A stretch of 64,000 bases of DNA. Source: Paralithodes platypus (Eukaryota; Arthropoda; Malacostraca; Decapoda; Lithodidae). The notes under the pieces are model-generated. The model had not been told where the DNA came from, ran no database searches, and worked only from the letters and a program-made list of their open reading frames with translations. Of this stretch, positions 1 through 29,095 are shown piece after piece (positions within the stretch are counted from its first letter, which is position 1; each line of letters begins with the position of its first letter). The stretch is from assembly GCA_032716605.1 (NCBI GenBank), contig CM064495.1, positions 43,937,373-44,001,372 on the forward strand, in the 5' to 3' direction. The position numbers were made by a program, and so were the translations under genes.

Positions 1-1104
1 ATTACAATCAATGAATAACGTTTAATAGGTAAGTATAGGCTTCTAATTGCATATACTAATTACTATAAAACATTAGGGTAATTATGCAATATTTTGTTAT
101 TGTGAAATCTATTATATATTGCTAAATTGAAAGGGTAATATATTTACCATACCAAAACAATTGCATACTCCGGTGTGGCAGCATCTGAGATAGTTGCCAA
201 ATTCGCGAGTTTTCACAATTCGTAAAGTGGGGTAATTTCGGAAATGTTTCGAGTTTGTTTTTTACAATTTCTCATGACTGTAAACACATTGTAGAGATTT
301 AACTAGGTCAAGTGATGTGTAGTGATAATGCGCCGTGCGCCGTAATCCAGGAAGCCTCCTAAAATTATCCCCCATAATATCCTTATCCTATCCGAAATCA
401 CCCCAGTTTACGGTAATTTGCGAAAAAAATAGGGTGCAAATAGGCTACTTGTTCTCGGATGTTATGAAATAGGCCTATCTTGTGACAATCCAATATATAT
501 CTTAGTCCTTCTACACTCCTTTAATTTGGTCTATTTGTTAGTGTTCTTCCAACAAGTACAGTATAGGCATTTGTCAACGAGGACGCTGGAACTGTCGAGG
601 TTGTGGGCGGAGGAGGAGGAGGATTTACCCATCTAAAAATAGAGAGACCGACCGCGGCAAAAAATTTAGTCGGACATATATACAGTATGAATCGAAATGT
701 TTAAAGTAGGTTGATATATAAGGTGGTAGGTTACTTTCTAATATAGCTTATTCGTTGGAGAACACACAGTGGATCACCTTTGGGTATTATGATGTGCGGG
801 GTGGTATATGGAATTTATGGATAGAATCAAGAGTTACCTAACATACTGCACTTTATAATATATCTAACCTACAATCATACCACCATGAGTTACTCATTCA
901 GTTACATTTTGACCGTTGCCAGATAACGTAGGGTAATAGGCCTACACACTTTCATCTCTGGGTTAAGAGCTTTGTTCTGTCTCCTTCATGGTTTAAATGG
1001 TGTACTTCGATTAACTCGCTATAGGCCTATTAATCCAATTAATCTTTCTAACATGAACATTCCTTGGCAGGGGGTGGCGGATTTGTTATTCAATCATCTT
1101 CATC
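1..1104. other. AT-rich sequence without a recognised gene
   Basis: No open reading frame with a recognisable domain and no coherent exon was seen on either strand. The sequence is AT-rich with scattered TAGGCCTA words, which recur through the window. It may be intergenic or part of a gene that extends beyond the left edge. Confidence 0.5.
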
Positions 1105-1109
1105 GTCCT

Positions 1110-1284
1110 CTAAAAGTAACTTTTAAGCGCTAACAGTCCCAAGGGGAGCTTTTAGTTTTCGCTGGGTTTAAAAAGCTACTTTTAGCCGCTAAAAGTTTTT
1201 TTGCCCAACTTTTAAGTTTTAAAAGTTGGCGCCATCTTTAAAAGCTACTTTTAGGCCTAAAAGTGCTTTATAAATACCGGCCCT
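1110..1284. repeat. Palindrome-rich repeat ending in TTTATAAATACCGGCCCTG
   Basis: The stretch repeats variants of AGCTACTTTTAG and CTAAAAGT in both orientations, so it is dense in short inverted repeats. It ends in TTTATAAATACCGGCCCTG, which resembles terminal inverted repeats of Harbinger/ISL2EU-type DNA elements (reading inward GGGCCGGTATTTATAAA). Only one such end is visible, so this is probably a truncated element. The family assignment rests on general recall and is uncertain. Confidence 0.4.
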
Positions 1285-2643
1285 GAAAACGTGTCCTGAA
1301 AGGGAACACATTAATATTATCTTTCAAAATCTTCTAATGATCTATTATGGCATGTGGATAATTCAGTGTTTATAGTGGTATACAGTATATTGACAAAGGC
1401 TAAATATGAAGGTAGTTCTCCAGTCTCTGTTTATGAAGCGTGTCTGGCGTACACAGTAGTTTCGTCTGCTTCCTTTCGCTGGGAACAATTATTTCTAACT
1501 TGTTTCCCAGTAGTCGCCATATTGCCAACCTTCCATTGTGAAACCTTTGTAAATCTAGCAGTGCGATGTCCTTTAAAATCTGGTTATGTTTTATAAAAGT
1601 CGGTGCACATGAAACATTACTTAGTCCATTCTTACCATGAATTTACTCACGCATCATGTCTATGTTAGTGAATTTTGATTGGGAAGATATTGTTAACATT
1701 ATACCCAGATTTCAGTTGATTAACTAACCTCTAATGACCATTGTTAACATGACCAATATATTTATTCACCTCGGTTGAAATGAGTTCAGAGTCAGTCAAA
1801 AACGTATGACTAACCAGACTGAATCAGTCAGAGGCTTGGTTGACAGTATTGTACTCATTTACGGTTTCCATGTCGATACTGTAATTACTGTACATATGGA
1901 AGATGGCCGCCAATTATTCAACATAGCGCCTATTAAAAATAAAATAAAATCAAGTAAAACACAGTATATAAATGTTCCATATAACTGTATAATTATATCT
2001 TACTCCTCACGTCTATACAGTCAACCGCGTGATTCTTGCATGACCTATCTTTCCCCCCCTCCTTAAGCCTTTGACACCTCACCCAGCCACCATTTTACCG
2101 TACATCGTCAATATTTAGTCTTACAGGGAAATCTACCTTGGGGTTTTAACTGGGCATGGCTTTCCCGTCAATAAGGATTTTCACACACAAGGTTTGATTC
2201 ATAAGGTCGTGGCTGAATAGGTAAATATGTCTATATATTTTTTAGGCATATGAATATTTGCATACTATGTCTCTTTCCGCTGTAAACGCCTGACTATAAA
2301 CATTGGTGGTGTCAACAGAACCATTCTTTATTAGAAAGGGATTTCTTAATGCAGGTGATGATATTGTCATTTATGCAATAAAGGAACCAAATGCAATGGG
2401 TTTATCTTGTTATATGCTTCACTTCAAAAGAAAAACTTATATTTCTTCACATGCCCTGGCTCTAATTTTACTTATATAGTTCAAATAAAGCAATCACCCC
2501 ATGCAAGAAATTACCCTGTAGCAAAAAGAAGGTTTGATTCCGATATCTACCGATTAAACCCAGTATGTGATAGACTTTGACTGGCCAAGGTGTTTCTGAG
2601 TGGGTCATTACTAAGATTAATTAAATCTTCTGGCGATAGCTAA

Positions 2644-2647
<4 letters not shown>
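1285..2647. other. No recognised gene
   Basis: Only short frames of 80-86 codons occur here, at 1354-1596 and 1806-2066 on the plus strand. They have no recognisable motif and look like chance frames in AT-rich DNA. Confidence 0.5.

Positions 2648-2697
<50 letters not shown>
2648..2697. repeat. (GA)n microsatellite
   Basis: A 50-bp uninterrupted run of GA dinucleotides. Confidence 0.97.
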
Positions 2698-2700
<3 letters not shown>

Positions 2701-3408
2701 GTATTATGTCATCCCATTCCACCATTTGGCAACTTACTGTATTTTCTAATTATCCCAATTCATTGTCTTTCTATTAAATTAATACACATCGATTATTAAG
2801 GGAGGTCTTCTCGGAGTCCTGGTTGGACATTTTGTTAAAGCCAGTGCAATCACTTTATTATCCAGTTTTCAGTGAATTACGAAAGTAATAGCAATAATAA
2901 TGTTAATTTATGTTTATTAATACAAATAGTAAGGATCCTGGAGCAGCTTAAACCATGGATTACGAAATAGTATCCCCATAACAATATATAATTGACAATT
3001 AACCAAAATAATTAAATTGTGTTGCCATCCTACTGAATAATTATTTCAAGATTGTTTCCTTAGCTATGAAAGGTCTGTCCTAACCTCAATGCATTCAATG
3101 TTTTCACTGGGAGGTGTATCCCAATCTGGCCAAAATCGTCTATGAGTAGAGAGAGTATATGAGAAAAGTTGACATTTGACTGAAAGAGCTAAGTACCCTT
3201 TCTCCATGCCAATCACCTCCTCATAATCTCAATATATCATTATCTATTCCCCCCCCCCCCTTCATCCGACGGACCCCCCCCCCCCCATGCCCCACCACCT
3301 CCTGGAGACCCGCCAAGACCCAGGTTGAGCTTCTTGGAAAAAAAAAAAAAAACACGATATATATATGAACCGTCAGCCACAGGTCGCCATAAATCAGGGT
3401 GGCGACGT
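2698..3408. other. No gene; C homopolymer tracts
   Basis: AT-rich sequence without a supported gene. It contains C runs at about 3249-3260 and 3274-3286 and an A run near 3340-3352. Confidence 0.5.
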
Positions 3409-3891
3409 TAACTCACATAGGGCCGGGTCTTGCTGACTACTGTACAGGATCACGACCTGGTATGTAGATGGCCGGATTTTTGGTCTATTCATTAATTTAT
3501 TCATTTATTTTTTAGTTACCTTGCTAGACCTCCATCAAGCTTAGAAAAACGTCACCTAGATCCCCCTTCAAGATAAATTTGTAAATTTTTTCGATAGAAA
3601 AATGTTCCTGCCGAAGGCCGATTACTCTTAAAATTACAGGCTCGCTATCGCTCGCCAGGAAAAAATCGACACCTAAATGGCACGAAAGGTTTTAATATTG
3701 ACAAAGAAATGGGGCCCGAAAGTTATTAAAATTGCCAAACTAATGGGCCGAACGTCATACAATCTGAAAATCAATGGGGCTAAACACGAGGGAGAAGGGG
3801 GTACAGAAAACGGTCTGCCTCCCCTTAACTCACACAGGGCCGGGTCTTGCTGACTATTGTACAGGATCACGAATGGCCCTGTATGTAGATG
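3409..3891. repeat. Direct duplication bracketing a family A element
   Basis: A segment of about 62 bp at 3409-3470 (starting TAACTCACATAGGGCCGGGT) recurs with few changes at 3826-3891. The two copies bracket the family A element at 3508-3828. Either a small segmental duplication carried the element, or two copies of a larger unit lie in tandem. Confidence 0.8.
3508..3828 (-). mobile_element. Family A TTAA element, copy 1
   Basis: Shares the family A landmarks in reverse order: AGACCTCCATCAAGCTTA, the self-complementary GGCCGAAGGCC hairpin word, GCTCGCTATCGCTCGCCAGG, repeated AATGGGGC words, and a terminal CTCCCCTTAA. It has no coding capacity, so it is MITE-like. The TTAA end suggests a transposase that targets TTAA, as piggyBac does; that is inference. 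Strand is given relative to the copy at 63246. Confidence 0.75.
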
Positions 3892-3951
3892 ATTGTGTCG
3901 CCCCATTGTCACTTTGGTCTCATTCAGAGCCGATTTGCGCTTACCTAACCT

Positions 3952-4057
<106 letters not shown>

Positions 4058-4082
4058 TTTCCTCCTTAGACCTCCATTAATC

Positions 4083-4409
4083 TTAAGGGGAGGTATTTAG
4101 TTTGTTCCCTAGACCTCCATCAAGCTTAAAATTACACCCCCTTGAGTCCCTTTCAAGATAAATTTGTACATTTTTTCGGTAGAAAAATGTCCCGGCCGAA
4201 GGCCGATTCCTCTTAAATTACAGGCTCGCTATCGCTCGCCAGGATAACATCGACACCTGAATAGCACGAAAGGTCTTAATATGGGGTGAAAGTTCTTAAA
4301 ATCGCTAAACTAATGGGGCAAACTTTGTATAATATCAAAAGCAATGGGGCTAAACATGAGGGAGAAAGGGGTCAAGAAAAGAATCCCGGAAGTGGAGATC
4401 TCCCCTTAA
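4083..4409 (-). mobile_element. Family A TTAA element, copy 2 (full length)
   Basis: Full-length copy of about 327 bp. It begins TTAAGGGGAGGT and ends ATCTCCCCTTAA, with TTAA at both edges. Inside are the GGCCGAAGGCC hairpin word, the GCTCGCTATCGCTCGCCAGG core and three AATGGGGC words. No open frame of interest. It serves as a reference for the family structure. Confidence 0.8.
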
Positions 4410-4420
4410 ACACATACCCC

Positions 4421-4605
4421 CCCCCCTTGAGATAAATATGTGCATTTTTCGGTAGGCTGATTCCTCACTATTGCTCACCAGGAAAACAAATAACGATACC
4501 TAAATGGCACGAGAGGTCTCCAAATCGACGATATTGTGGCGAATGTCTAAACATCCCAAAACTAGTGGGGCTTAACATGAGGGGGAAGGGGTCCAGACCC
4601 CCTTG
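4421..4605 (-). mobile_element. Family A TTAA element, truncated copy 3
   Basis: Degenerate partial copy directly after copy 2. The GAGATAAATATGTGCATTTTTCGGTAG block, a damaged CTCACCAGG core and the CATGAGGG(G)GAAGGGGTCCAG end are recognisable, but the left terminal segment is missing. Confidence 0.65.
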
Positions 4606-5524
4606 AATAAGCATACATACTTACATTACCATCACCGCCATCATCAATACTACCGTCGATGAAGTATAGCCCCCTCCCTCCCTCACTGCCTTTATGTTAA
4701 CAGGTAATAGTAGTATATATGGCTGGGGTGAAGGAAAGACTGAAGGAAGGAAGGAGGTGATGGTAGTAGTAGTAGTAGTAGTAGTGAGGGCTTGGGTGAT
4801 AACTCGGCCTGGTAGACAAGCCGGTATTGATATTTCATAAACTTGCCGTCCGCTGAAGCCAGTCGTAGCCCCCCCCCTGCTCACTACCACTACACCAGTC
4901 TTGCCTTGCCTTGGTTGTACTGGTTACTATCCATTTGTATACTTTTATCTCTACATCTACTACGACTGTTATTACCTTTTTTTTTTTTTAAATCTTGGAT
5001 GTCGTATTTTGAATAGGAGTGGATAATGTGAATGTATAAACTGAAATTAAAATTGCTTAGGTTCAGGAATAGTATTACTAATACTACCTCTTTCACTCCC
5101 ATCGATATTATTCTATTAAATCCGCTGTATAATTATAACTGTCATCAAAATCACCATCATCATAATCAGGAACCCTGTTATTGCCCTTTTTTACCCAGTC
5201 CTTTTTTCACTCTCGCGTCTGTTTCTACTATGGCATCGCTGGCGTTGCACATACTCTCACCTTAATTAAATTAGTATAATTAACAGTATTATCAATATCA
5301 GCACAGTTATGAACCTTGCCATTTACACTTATCACAACCACTACTATTACTACTGCTACTACTACTACTACTATTCTATTTATCAACGGGGACAATATAT
5401 GTTATGTTCTTTACTGTGGTTATAGTATTTTAAAATACTCTTTTTAAGATTTATTTCCTTAAGAAAGCTTGGTGCAGCAGTATATGTCTTATGAATTAAC
5501 TGGTACTGTAATACTTTGTTTTTA
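4606..5524. other. Triplet simple repeats, no gene
   Basis: Rich in short ATC, TAG and TAC triplet runs, for example TAG repeats at 4763-4785 and TAC repeats at about 5344-5373, plus a T run at about 4976-4989. Frames across this stretch translate to low-complexity peptides and are not credible genes. Confidence 0.6.
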
Positions 5525-6181
5525 GGGCGGGTGCCCAACCCCGAAAAGGGTTGAAATAGGGGAGCTATCCCTCCGCCAAAGGCGGCTTTCTAGGGCCTTT
5601 CCTAGCTGATGCTGAGGGTTCTAGTCATGTGGTGATGGGCTGGTCTATTAGAGTGAGAACTGAGCAATCTCTGCCATACCCATAGCTTACTCCGACTGTT
5701 CCTTTTACTTATATATTTTCTAGATCTCAAGTGACGGCGTCTCTAACGTGGATTGACCTCCCAATCTACCAAGATTGGAAGCCAAAGCGTCACATTTTTC
5801 CCTTGCCCCTCAACTTTCTCTTCATAATTGCTGAGGGACACAGGGCCCTGGGTGGGGCTTTGGTTTCCCGGGCATTTCCGCACCCTCCTCAGCTCCCCGC
5901 CATGGAGTGGCTTCGGTCACCCAGGCTTTATTGTGGTCGGCGGGGAGGGTTCTGTGGGGGCGCTCGGTTATGGCCTTGGCCTTGCTCAGGGCCTTGGGGC
6001 TGTTCGGCCAGGCAGCTTGGGGAACAACAACAACAACAACAACAACTTTGTTTTTAATTAAGGTGAATATTTTTACATTTTATTATTAAATAGTTGTAAG
6101 TCTTGAACGCAACATATGTAATATACTGTATATATAAATTATGTATATTATGAAATAAAGATAATTGATTGATTGATTGAC
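5525..6181 (+). mobile_element. Non-LTR-retrotransposon-like 3' end with TTGA tail
   Basis: A GC-richer block with overlapping frames of 77-108 codons is followed by (CAA)n at 6022-6046, an AT-rich stretch and AATAAAGATAATTGATTGAT, ending in a short TTGA tandem tail. A 3' UTR-like block with a tandem tetranucleotide tail instead of poly(A) is typical of several non-LTR retrotransposons and their SINE partners. No reverse transcriptase motif is present, so only a 3' fragment could be here. The family is unknown. Confidence 0.45.
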
Positions 6182-7555
6182 TACTACTGCTATCATCGAT
6201 GTCGTTGCTATTACTATTAGCTTCATCACTGCATCACGAAGTGGGGATTGGGCCTGAGTATATAGATAGATAGATAGATAGACAGCAATAATTACTACTT
6301 ATCACAATGTTCATGTTGCTCTTTCCTCGCTTTTATCCAAACGTTTTCACCAGCAACACAACCAATTCTCACTGCCCTTACTTTTACTATAATCATCGTT
6401 ACTATTACCATTATTTGCATTACAACTATCACTATCACCATCATTCTCCTCGTTACTGTTAAATATATCGTTCATGTCTCTGTCATCGTCGTGTTAGTCA
6501 TCATCATCATCTTAGTCATCATTGTTGTTGACACCATCTTCGTCATTAATACCATCATCAACAAAATAACTATCATATGAAGGGTCGATTCCATTTTGTT
6601 CACCTTTACTGTAACGATTCATAAACTTTCTGGATCTTTGCTTTTAATTGTGCAAATATATCTTTATAAATTTGATATCTATGTGATTTTAAATGCATAA
6701 AACCATACTTGCCATTTAGAGAAGCATACATTTTATATTTTTCTCATATCAATATTTATTAGTTTGTAATTATTTTAAACAAATCGATTCTCGGGTTGAG
6801 TATGTTTTATTTGACAGTGGACATATACATAGACAATTCATAAATCAACAGATATCAATTCTTCACAAGGTGTATACAGTATATTTATTCGCACCTCAAA
6901 AGGTTTAATAACAAATAACACATCTTAAATTCATTCACTTTCAGGCTAATATACTAAAAAATTAAACTCCTTTAAGAAAATGAAGCAGATTAATCCTATC
7001 AATTATATACAGTATTTCATCGAGGGTGTAGCATAGGCCTAACACTCTGCCCCGAAAGAAAAAACGTACTTGTGTAAATTATAAAGTTTGAATTAGCATT
7101 TTAGCATTTTATCACAGCTATGCTCTCTGAAAAGTGTTGGTTCTTATTTGAGACTATTTGGTTAATTCTACAGTTTCTAGTACTCATTAGGCCAGTCAAC
7201 ACCTGATCGTCCAACAGGTATGTATTTGTGGCCCCACATGGAATGTCAGTGGCTGGGGGAATCTTAACTGACATCCTGGGTGACCTTTTGATTCACTTAT
7301 TCCTACTTTACTCCACACTTGCACAACCTCTACTTCAACTGTCTCACCTCACACTATCTTAATTTTTGTTTCACCTTACCCACTGCATATTGGTTCTACC
7401 TCATACTACCTCAATTATATGGCTTAACTTGACCCCTTGTTTAACTTTACCCTGCCAAATGAGTCAAACGAGGGCTTCGTTCGACAACATTTTGTTATTG
7501 GGAATTATACTGAAGGTACCGTAGGTGATTTAGATAGCTTAACTATTAATGAATC
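6182..7555. other. Sequence downstream of the zinc-finger gene
   Basis: Contains a GATA run at 6261-6282, scattered ATC/CAT triplets to about 6560 and AT-rich DNA. From about 7280 the minus strand is rich in GAGGTG- and GAGGTA-type words resembling the last coding exon of the zinc-finger gene, so this part is probably its 3' UTR. Confidence 0.5.
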
Positions 7556-7561
7556 TTTAAT
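7556..7561 (-). terminator. Candidate poly(A) signal ATTAAA for the zinc-finger gene
   Basis: On the minus strand ATTAAA lies about 135 bases after the stop codon at 7696-7698. A canonical AATAAA lies much farther on, at 6884-6889. Either could serve; no transcript evidence is available. Confidence 0.3.
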
Positions 7562-7695
7562 TCAGAAGCTGTCCAATCAAAATTGCTGAAACAATTACTG
7601 GCAATGGTGCTCATCGGATTTCACCTCTACTGTCTAATCGTTACCTCACATCACTTTATCTCGTCCCGCTTCTCGCAATCCCTACCTCACCTCAT

Positions 7696-24422
<16,727 letters not shown>

Positions 24423-25139
24423 CTTGGATCTTCAAAGCCAACAAGGAATTTCTGGAATAGTCGAGAAAGGGAAGAGTGTATTATGCCATTTATTTGTATT
24501 TGTTAATTTCATATATTTTTTATTAATGCATCTACTGTATATACCAATGTATTCATTACTATACTGTGCATTATCTTATAGGTAGGATTATTTATATAAT
24601 TACTATTGGTAATATACTACTACCGGTACTAATAATAAAAAAATAAAACAATAAATAAACATGTCATTCTGCGTGAAAGATAACGGGTAATTTTAAGAAT
24701 GTCTAATTGGCATTGATTTTTGTATTAATACAATAGAACGTAAAATAGTATATATAGTTTTGTAGTTGATGTACAGACAATTATATTCTTAAATTCGTTT
24801 TCAGAGATATACTTCCATAATTAGAAATATGAAGTCCACAAATACGTATGAGTGGGCTAGAGACTATGGCATCCGAGTGTACAAATTAACTTCCCCATTA
24901 CAGTTGAATACAGAAACAAAATTCTACGTCCCGATAATTGACGACGTATTCCAAGTTGCACACTGCCTGGTTGCGGGGTCACGGGAAGCACATCAGCATA
25001 TATCAGGCCCAATTTAGAGTTCGGGGGCGTATTTTTATGATTGTTTATGGGCGTCACCGCTGATATGTGGCACGCCCGCAGATGAAGCACCCAAATTCAT
25101 ATCTTGACGCGGGCCAGTGAGTAATTGCAAATGATACTC
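24423..25139 (-). promoter_or_regulatory. Upstream region of the zinc-finger gene, possible 5' UTR or promoter island
   Basis: AT-rich up to about 24870, then a CpG-containing block at about 24920-25115 with GACGTA, GGGGGCG and GGCACGCCCGC words unlike its surroundings. It could be the promoter or a non-coding first exon of the zinc-finger gene on the minus strand. No TATA box or initiator could be chosen with confidence. Confidence 0.3.
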
Positions 25140-25505
25140 TTTATGGAGTGGACTGGACGGTGGTGTGTTGGTGGGGGTGGTGGGAGGGAGTAGAAGAGGG
25201 GGTAATTTTTGTGTTGGTGGGAGGGGGGTAGGGAGTGGGTGGTAGTGGTAAGGGGGGGTAATAGTTGTGGTAATGGTGGGAATGGGGGTGACTGGTTGGG
25301 GAGGAAGGTTGATAAGAGTGGGAGGGGGGGGGGGGGGGCAGGGAGTGAGTGGGGGCGGGAGGGGTAAGGGAGGGAACCGTACTGGTTGTTGTGATGGTGG
25401 GAATGGGGGTGGCTAGTTAGGGAGGAAGGTGGATAAGACGGGGGGGGGGGGGGGGGGGGGGAGTGAGTGAGTGGGAATGGTAGTGGTAAGGGAGAGGGGT
25501 TTGGG
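25140..25505. repeat. G-rich block with about three diverged tandem units
   Basis: Units of roughly 115-125 bp share GGTGGGAATGGGGGTG, AGGAAGG(T/G)GGATAAGA-like words, a long G run and GGGAGTGAGTGGG. Three diverged copies can be traced. G runs near 25326-25338 and 25441-25461 make quadruplex formation plausible. Confidence 0.7.
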
Positions 25506-25649
25506 ACCCGGGGCTACTTCCCCTCTCCAGTATATCACCTTGGGTCACTTTCTCTACCTATAAGTAACCAATACTTTCTTTTTCAACGTCCTGGGTCATT
25601 TTCCATACCGTTCATGTCACCAATACTTAATCTTTGAGCAGTTACTAGT

Positions 25650-26795
25650 ATCTGCCCCCCCCCCCCCCCCCCCACACACACACACAGGATGGGGGCCGCT
25701 GCTCAATAAACTCGTCCCTCGGGGCAAACTAATTAAATCAAATATTTTCCTATCCACCAGGTCCCTCGTTCTTCTAAACCCTCTCCCTCCCCCTTACTTA
25801 ACAGCTTCCTCTCGATCTCCTACCCTCTCCTATCCCCTCCCTTCTCAGGTTGCCTCTAGTGCATCTCCCCTCTTAGCTCACCCAGTCCAAACGTTCATAG
25901 GTCACAGTCATGGACTAATATGTCGCCTCAAATCCCCAACTGACTGCGTTTGTGCTTCAATGTTATTTACTTTACTCGCATTACTTATCTTTCACCTTTA
26001 CCAATCGGCCTAGTGAGGACTAAGATATCTATTTCTGCTTGCTCTTCTTTATAATAATTTCCCTAGCCCACTACCATCCCCTTGCCCTGTGACTCTCCAT
26101 TCCCTGTTCCATTCCCTGTTACCGCTACCCATTCTCTTCTAACTTCCCCCACAGGTTTCCACTACCCACTCTATTCCCCCATCTCCTTTCCATCAGGTCA
26201 CACTACTAGCCCCTTTCTCCCCAACCCACTCGTTCCTTCTACCCCTTATTCCTCCTCCTTCCTATCCCATTTCTTCCCCACCCCCTTCCCCTTATTAACA
26301 CTACCCTGCCTTTTCCTGCCCCCCCCCCCCCCCCCCCCCTATGCACACACCCGATCACAAAACCATCCTCTCTTAGCCCCAAATCACCACTACCAACTTT
26401 CCACCCACCTACTACCCTTCTATGCCTTCCTTTAACCCACCACCCTCTATCCTATTCCTCCTCCGTTCCCCATGTCCCTCCTACCCTCTCTCCTCCACTA
26501 ATCAACTCCCTCCCACCTCCTACTCCTTCATTCTCCCAGGTCAAGCCTAACTCCACTTTTAAATCCCGTATACCAATCACCCAGTTAATAAATACACACT
26601 CTACCCTCCAATATCCTTAATTCCCCCCCCCCCCCACTTCCCCCTCCCTTTCCCCACTCTCCAACTCCCTCTCACCCATCTACCTCTCCCTTCACCCATG
26701 TCATGGTTACCCCCTTTCTCTCCCTCTCACCCTCCTATCCCCCACATCCAGTCAGCCGCCCCCTCCCCCTCCCCCTCCCTGCTTCTACACCGGTA
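25650..26795. repeat. Pyrimidine-rich block with poly(C) tracts
   Basis: More than 1 kb of C/T-rich plus strand, with poly(C) at about 25657-25673, 26320-26339 and 26625-26637 and many CCCTCC and CCACCC words. Open frames here, such as 26082-26435, are low-complexity Pro/Ser/Leu translations and not credible genes. Confidence 0.7.
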
Positions 26796-26949
26796 TGGGC
26801 CCAGTATTTTATGCAGATGCAACGACTCGCGATGGCACTGCATATGAAACATTCTCTCGCCAACGGTAGACAATATCTGCACAAACACCATCATACAACT
26901 ATTTGGGTCCCGATACACACATACTCACACACGACCTACAACTAAACAG

Positions 26950-27060
26950 CGGAATAATGAAAGCTGGGATATTGCCGCCGCCGCCGCCGCTTATAATAAC
27001 TGTACGGGCGGGTTGGGGTCGTGGTGTGTGACGTCCCTGCCATCCATTAGAAAAGGTGAT
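26950..27060. promoter_or_regulatory. GC-rich island with (CCG)n, possible promoter
   Basis: GCCGCCGCCGCCGCCGC at about 26974-26990 is followed by TTATAATAA and a GC-rich stretch containing GTGACGTCCC. The contrast with flanking AT-rich DNA is typical of a promoter or 5' UTR, but neither strand shows a coding exon. Confidence 0.25.
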
Positions 27061-28248
27061 CTGGAGGTTAAGGGGGAGGGAGGGAGAGGCAGTTACTATA
27101 GATAATTAGATACATAGATAGAGAAAAATCGGGTTCTTATATCTCGCTTAGTATCATGTCCATGTATTGCTTAGCATGTTTTATGATTTAAAGGGCTATA
27201 TAATACACTATTAACAGATAGGCTATTTATTTCAGATTTGGAACAACATCTGATAATCAGAGAGCAAAATTTGTTTAGCGCGTTTCATTTATTCAAACCT
27301 TTTCTTGACGTTTGAAAGGATCTTTGAAGTTAAAGTGTTAGATTAATCTCCGTAGATTTAGTTATAAAAACTGAGAATATTTTCATCGTTGCTATTTAAC
27401 TGTCGGACAACAAAGAACTTAGCCTTGGTTTTCGTTCTGTGTATATAATTGTTTACTACATCAACATAGATTTAGCCCAATGACAACGTTGATATATTTG
27501 AGCACTTCCGTGTAGGTTATATTTGTATATCTGTTATATTTCCGCTCAGTATTTCAACTTAAACGGCGACAAATCCCAATCCCAATCAAAGTCTCCGTCG
27601 ATATATTACATAGTTAAGTATACAGTATGGTAGGTAGAAGCATATACATTTGTATGATATGACTTGAAATGCATGAAGTAAATTTATCAGAAAAGGGAGA
27701 AACTAGTATGAAAGATTAATGCACTGCTATCAATGTTATGTAATATAATTATTATTTACAGAATTATTAGTACTATATGATAAAATAGCAAGTGTTAGGT
27801 GAGTACGAAAATAATAGACGACTGTTAGATAACACGAAAATATACATAAACGCCTCTGTACCTCTCCCCTCCTCCCTCCCCCTTACCAGCTCTACTCCCT
27901 CCCTCCTCCCCCTCCTCCACCCACGCCTGTTCCTTCTCCATTTTCTTTAACCTGTGAGCGCTAAGGTGGGGAAGCTTGCCTGTCTCTCCGTCTCTCGTCT
28001 ACCTTTAAATTTAACCTGTCCTGTGTGTTGTTTGTAATGGCGTTGCTGTATGGTTTTCAAGAACAACTCCAACTATTGTGTTGGTGGTTAGGCTAAAACA
28101 GTATATAAATATTTAAAATTGCGAAAATCTATATAATATAATATAAGTGAGACAGAGGTATAGAGAGAGTAAGAGTTAGTGTAGTAAGTTTAAGTTGGAG
28201 TGGGAAGAGTCAAGCATAATCATACTAACTTTATTATACAGGTAGATA

Positions 28249-28252
<4 letters not shown>
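27061..28252. other. No recognised gene
   Basis: AT-rich sequence with a CT-rich patch at about 27855-27925. No supported coding exon. Confidence 0.5.
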
Positions 28253-28343
<91 letters not shown>

Positions 28344-28444
28344 TGTATTTTCTCTCTCACTCACACACACACGCTCTCTCACTCGCACTCACACACACTC
28401 TCTCTCACTTCGCCGCCCCCCCCCCCCCCTCTCTCACTCACTCA

Positions 28445-28515
<71 letters not shown>
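28253..28515. repeat. Compound (AT)n, CA, poly(C) and (CT)n microsatellite
   Basis: AT run at about 28253-28342, CA/CTCA words, a C run near 28415-28429 and a CT run at about 28449-28515 ending CTCTCAGGT. The last resembles an ideal splice acceptor, but no exon follows convincingly. Confidence 0.93.
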
Positions 28516-28517
<2 letters not shown>

Positions 28518-28584
28518 GTCCTATCAAAACAATCGATACCGTCCAGCCTTGGCTACCAACAAGCCCCTCACACAAACTGTTGTT

Positions 28585-28709
28585 TTATATATATTTGTGT
28601 TTATGCATTAATTTAGTTGCTGGTGTTGTTTTTGCTTTTTTATGCAGGTGTTGATATTTGTGTTTATACATTAATTTAGTTGCTGGTGTTTTTTATTTGT
28701 ATGCAGTTG

Positions 28710-28761
<52 letters not shown>
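28585..28761. repeat. Local duplication plus (TTA)n
   Basis: TTTGTGTTTATGCATTAATT with the adjacent TAGTTGCTGGTGTT recurs about 65 bp later with small changes. A TTA run follows at about 28712-28761. Confidence 0.85.
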
Positions 28762-28762
<1 letters not shown>

Positions 28763-28869
28763 GTGGTTTCATTGTATTGTATTTGTTTTACCATTTCAAT
28801 TAGGGGAGTAATTGTGAGGCTTTCATAATTAATTTCCCATTCAAGATATTGTAGGGCAATTGTATCAAA

Positions 28870-29095
28870 TTTTAAACACCTATCTTAAAATCACCCACTA
28901 CATTGCAGGCTTGTTATCGCTCGCCAGATAATTATCGAGACCTAAGTAGAACGAAAAGTCTTAAAGGTGACAACAAATTGGGGCGAAAGATCTTAAAATC
29001 GACAAAGTAATGGGGTGAACATCTCAAATATCAAAGGTAATGGGGCTAAACATGAGGGAAAGGGGATTCAGAAAAACAAACAAACACCCCCTTAA
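28870..29095 (-). mobile_element. Family A TTAA element, truncated copy 4
   Basis: Contains GCTTGTTATCGCTCGCCAG, AATTGGGGCGAAAG, AATGGGGCTAAACATGAGGG and a terminal CACCCCCTTAA. The opposite terminal part is missing or highly diverged. Confidence 0.7.

Noticed and set aside
26082..26435. 117-codon Pro/Ser-rich frame
   Set aside because: Low-complexity translation of a C/T-rich block with homopolymers; no homology or start evidence.
28449..28530. CT run ending CTCTCAGGT as a splice acceptor
   Set aside because: Any CT microsatellite followed by CAG mimics an acceptor; the downstream frame is short and no donor or partner exon was found.
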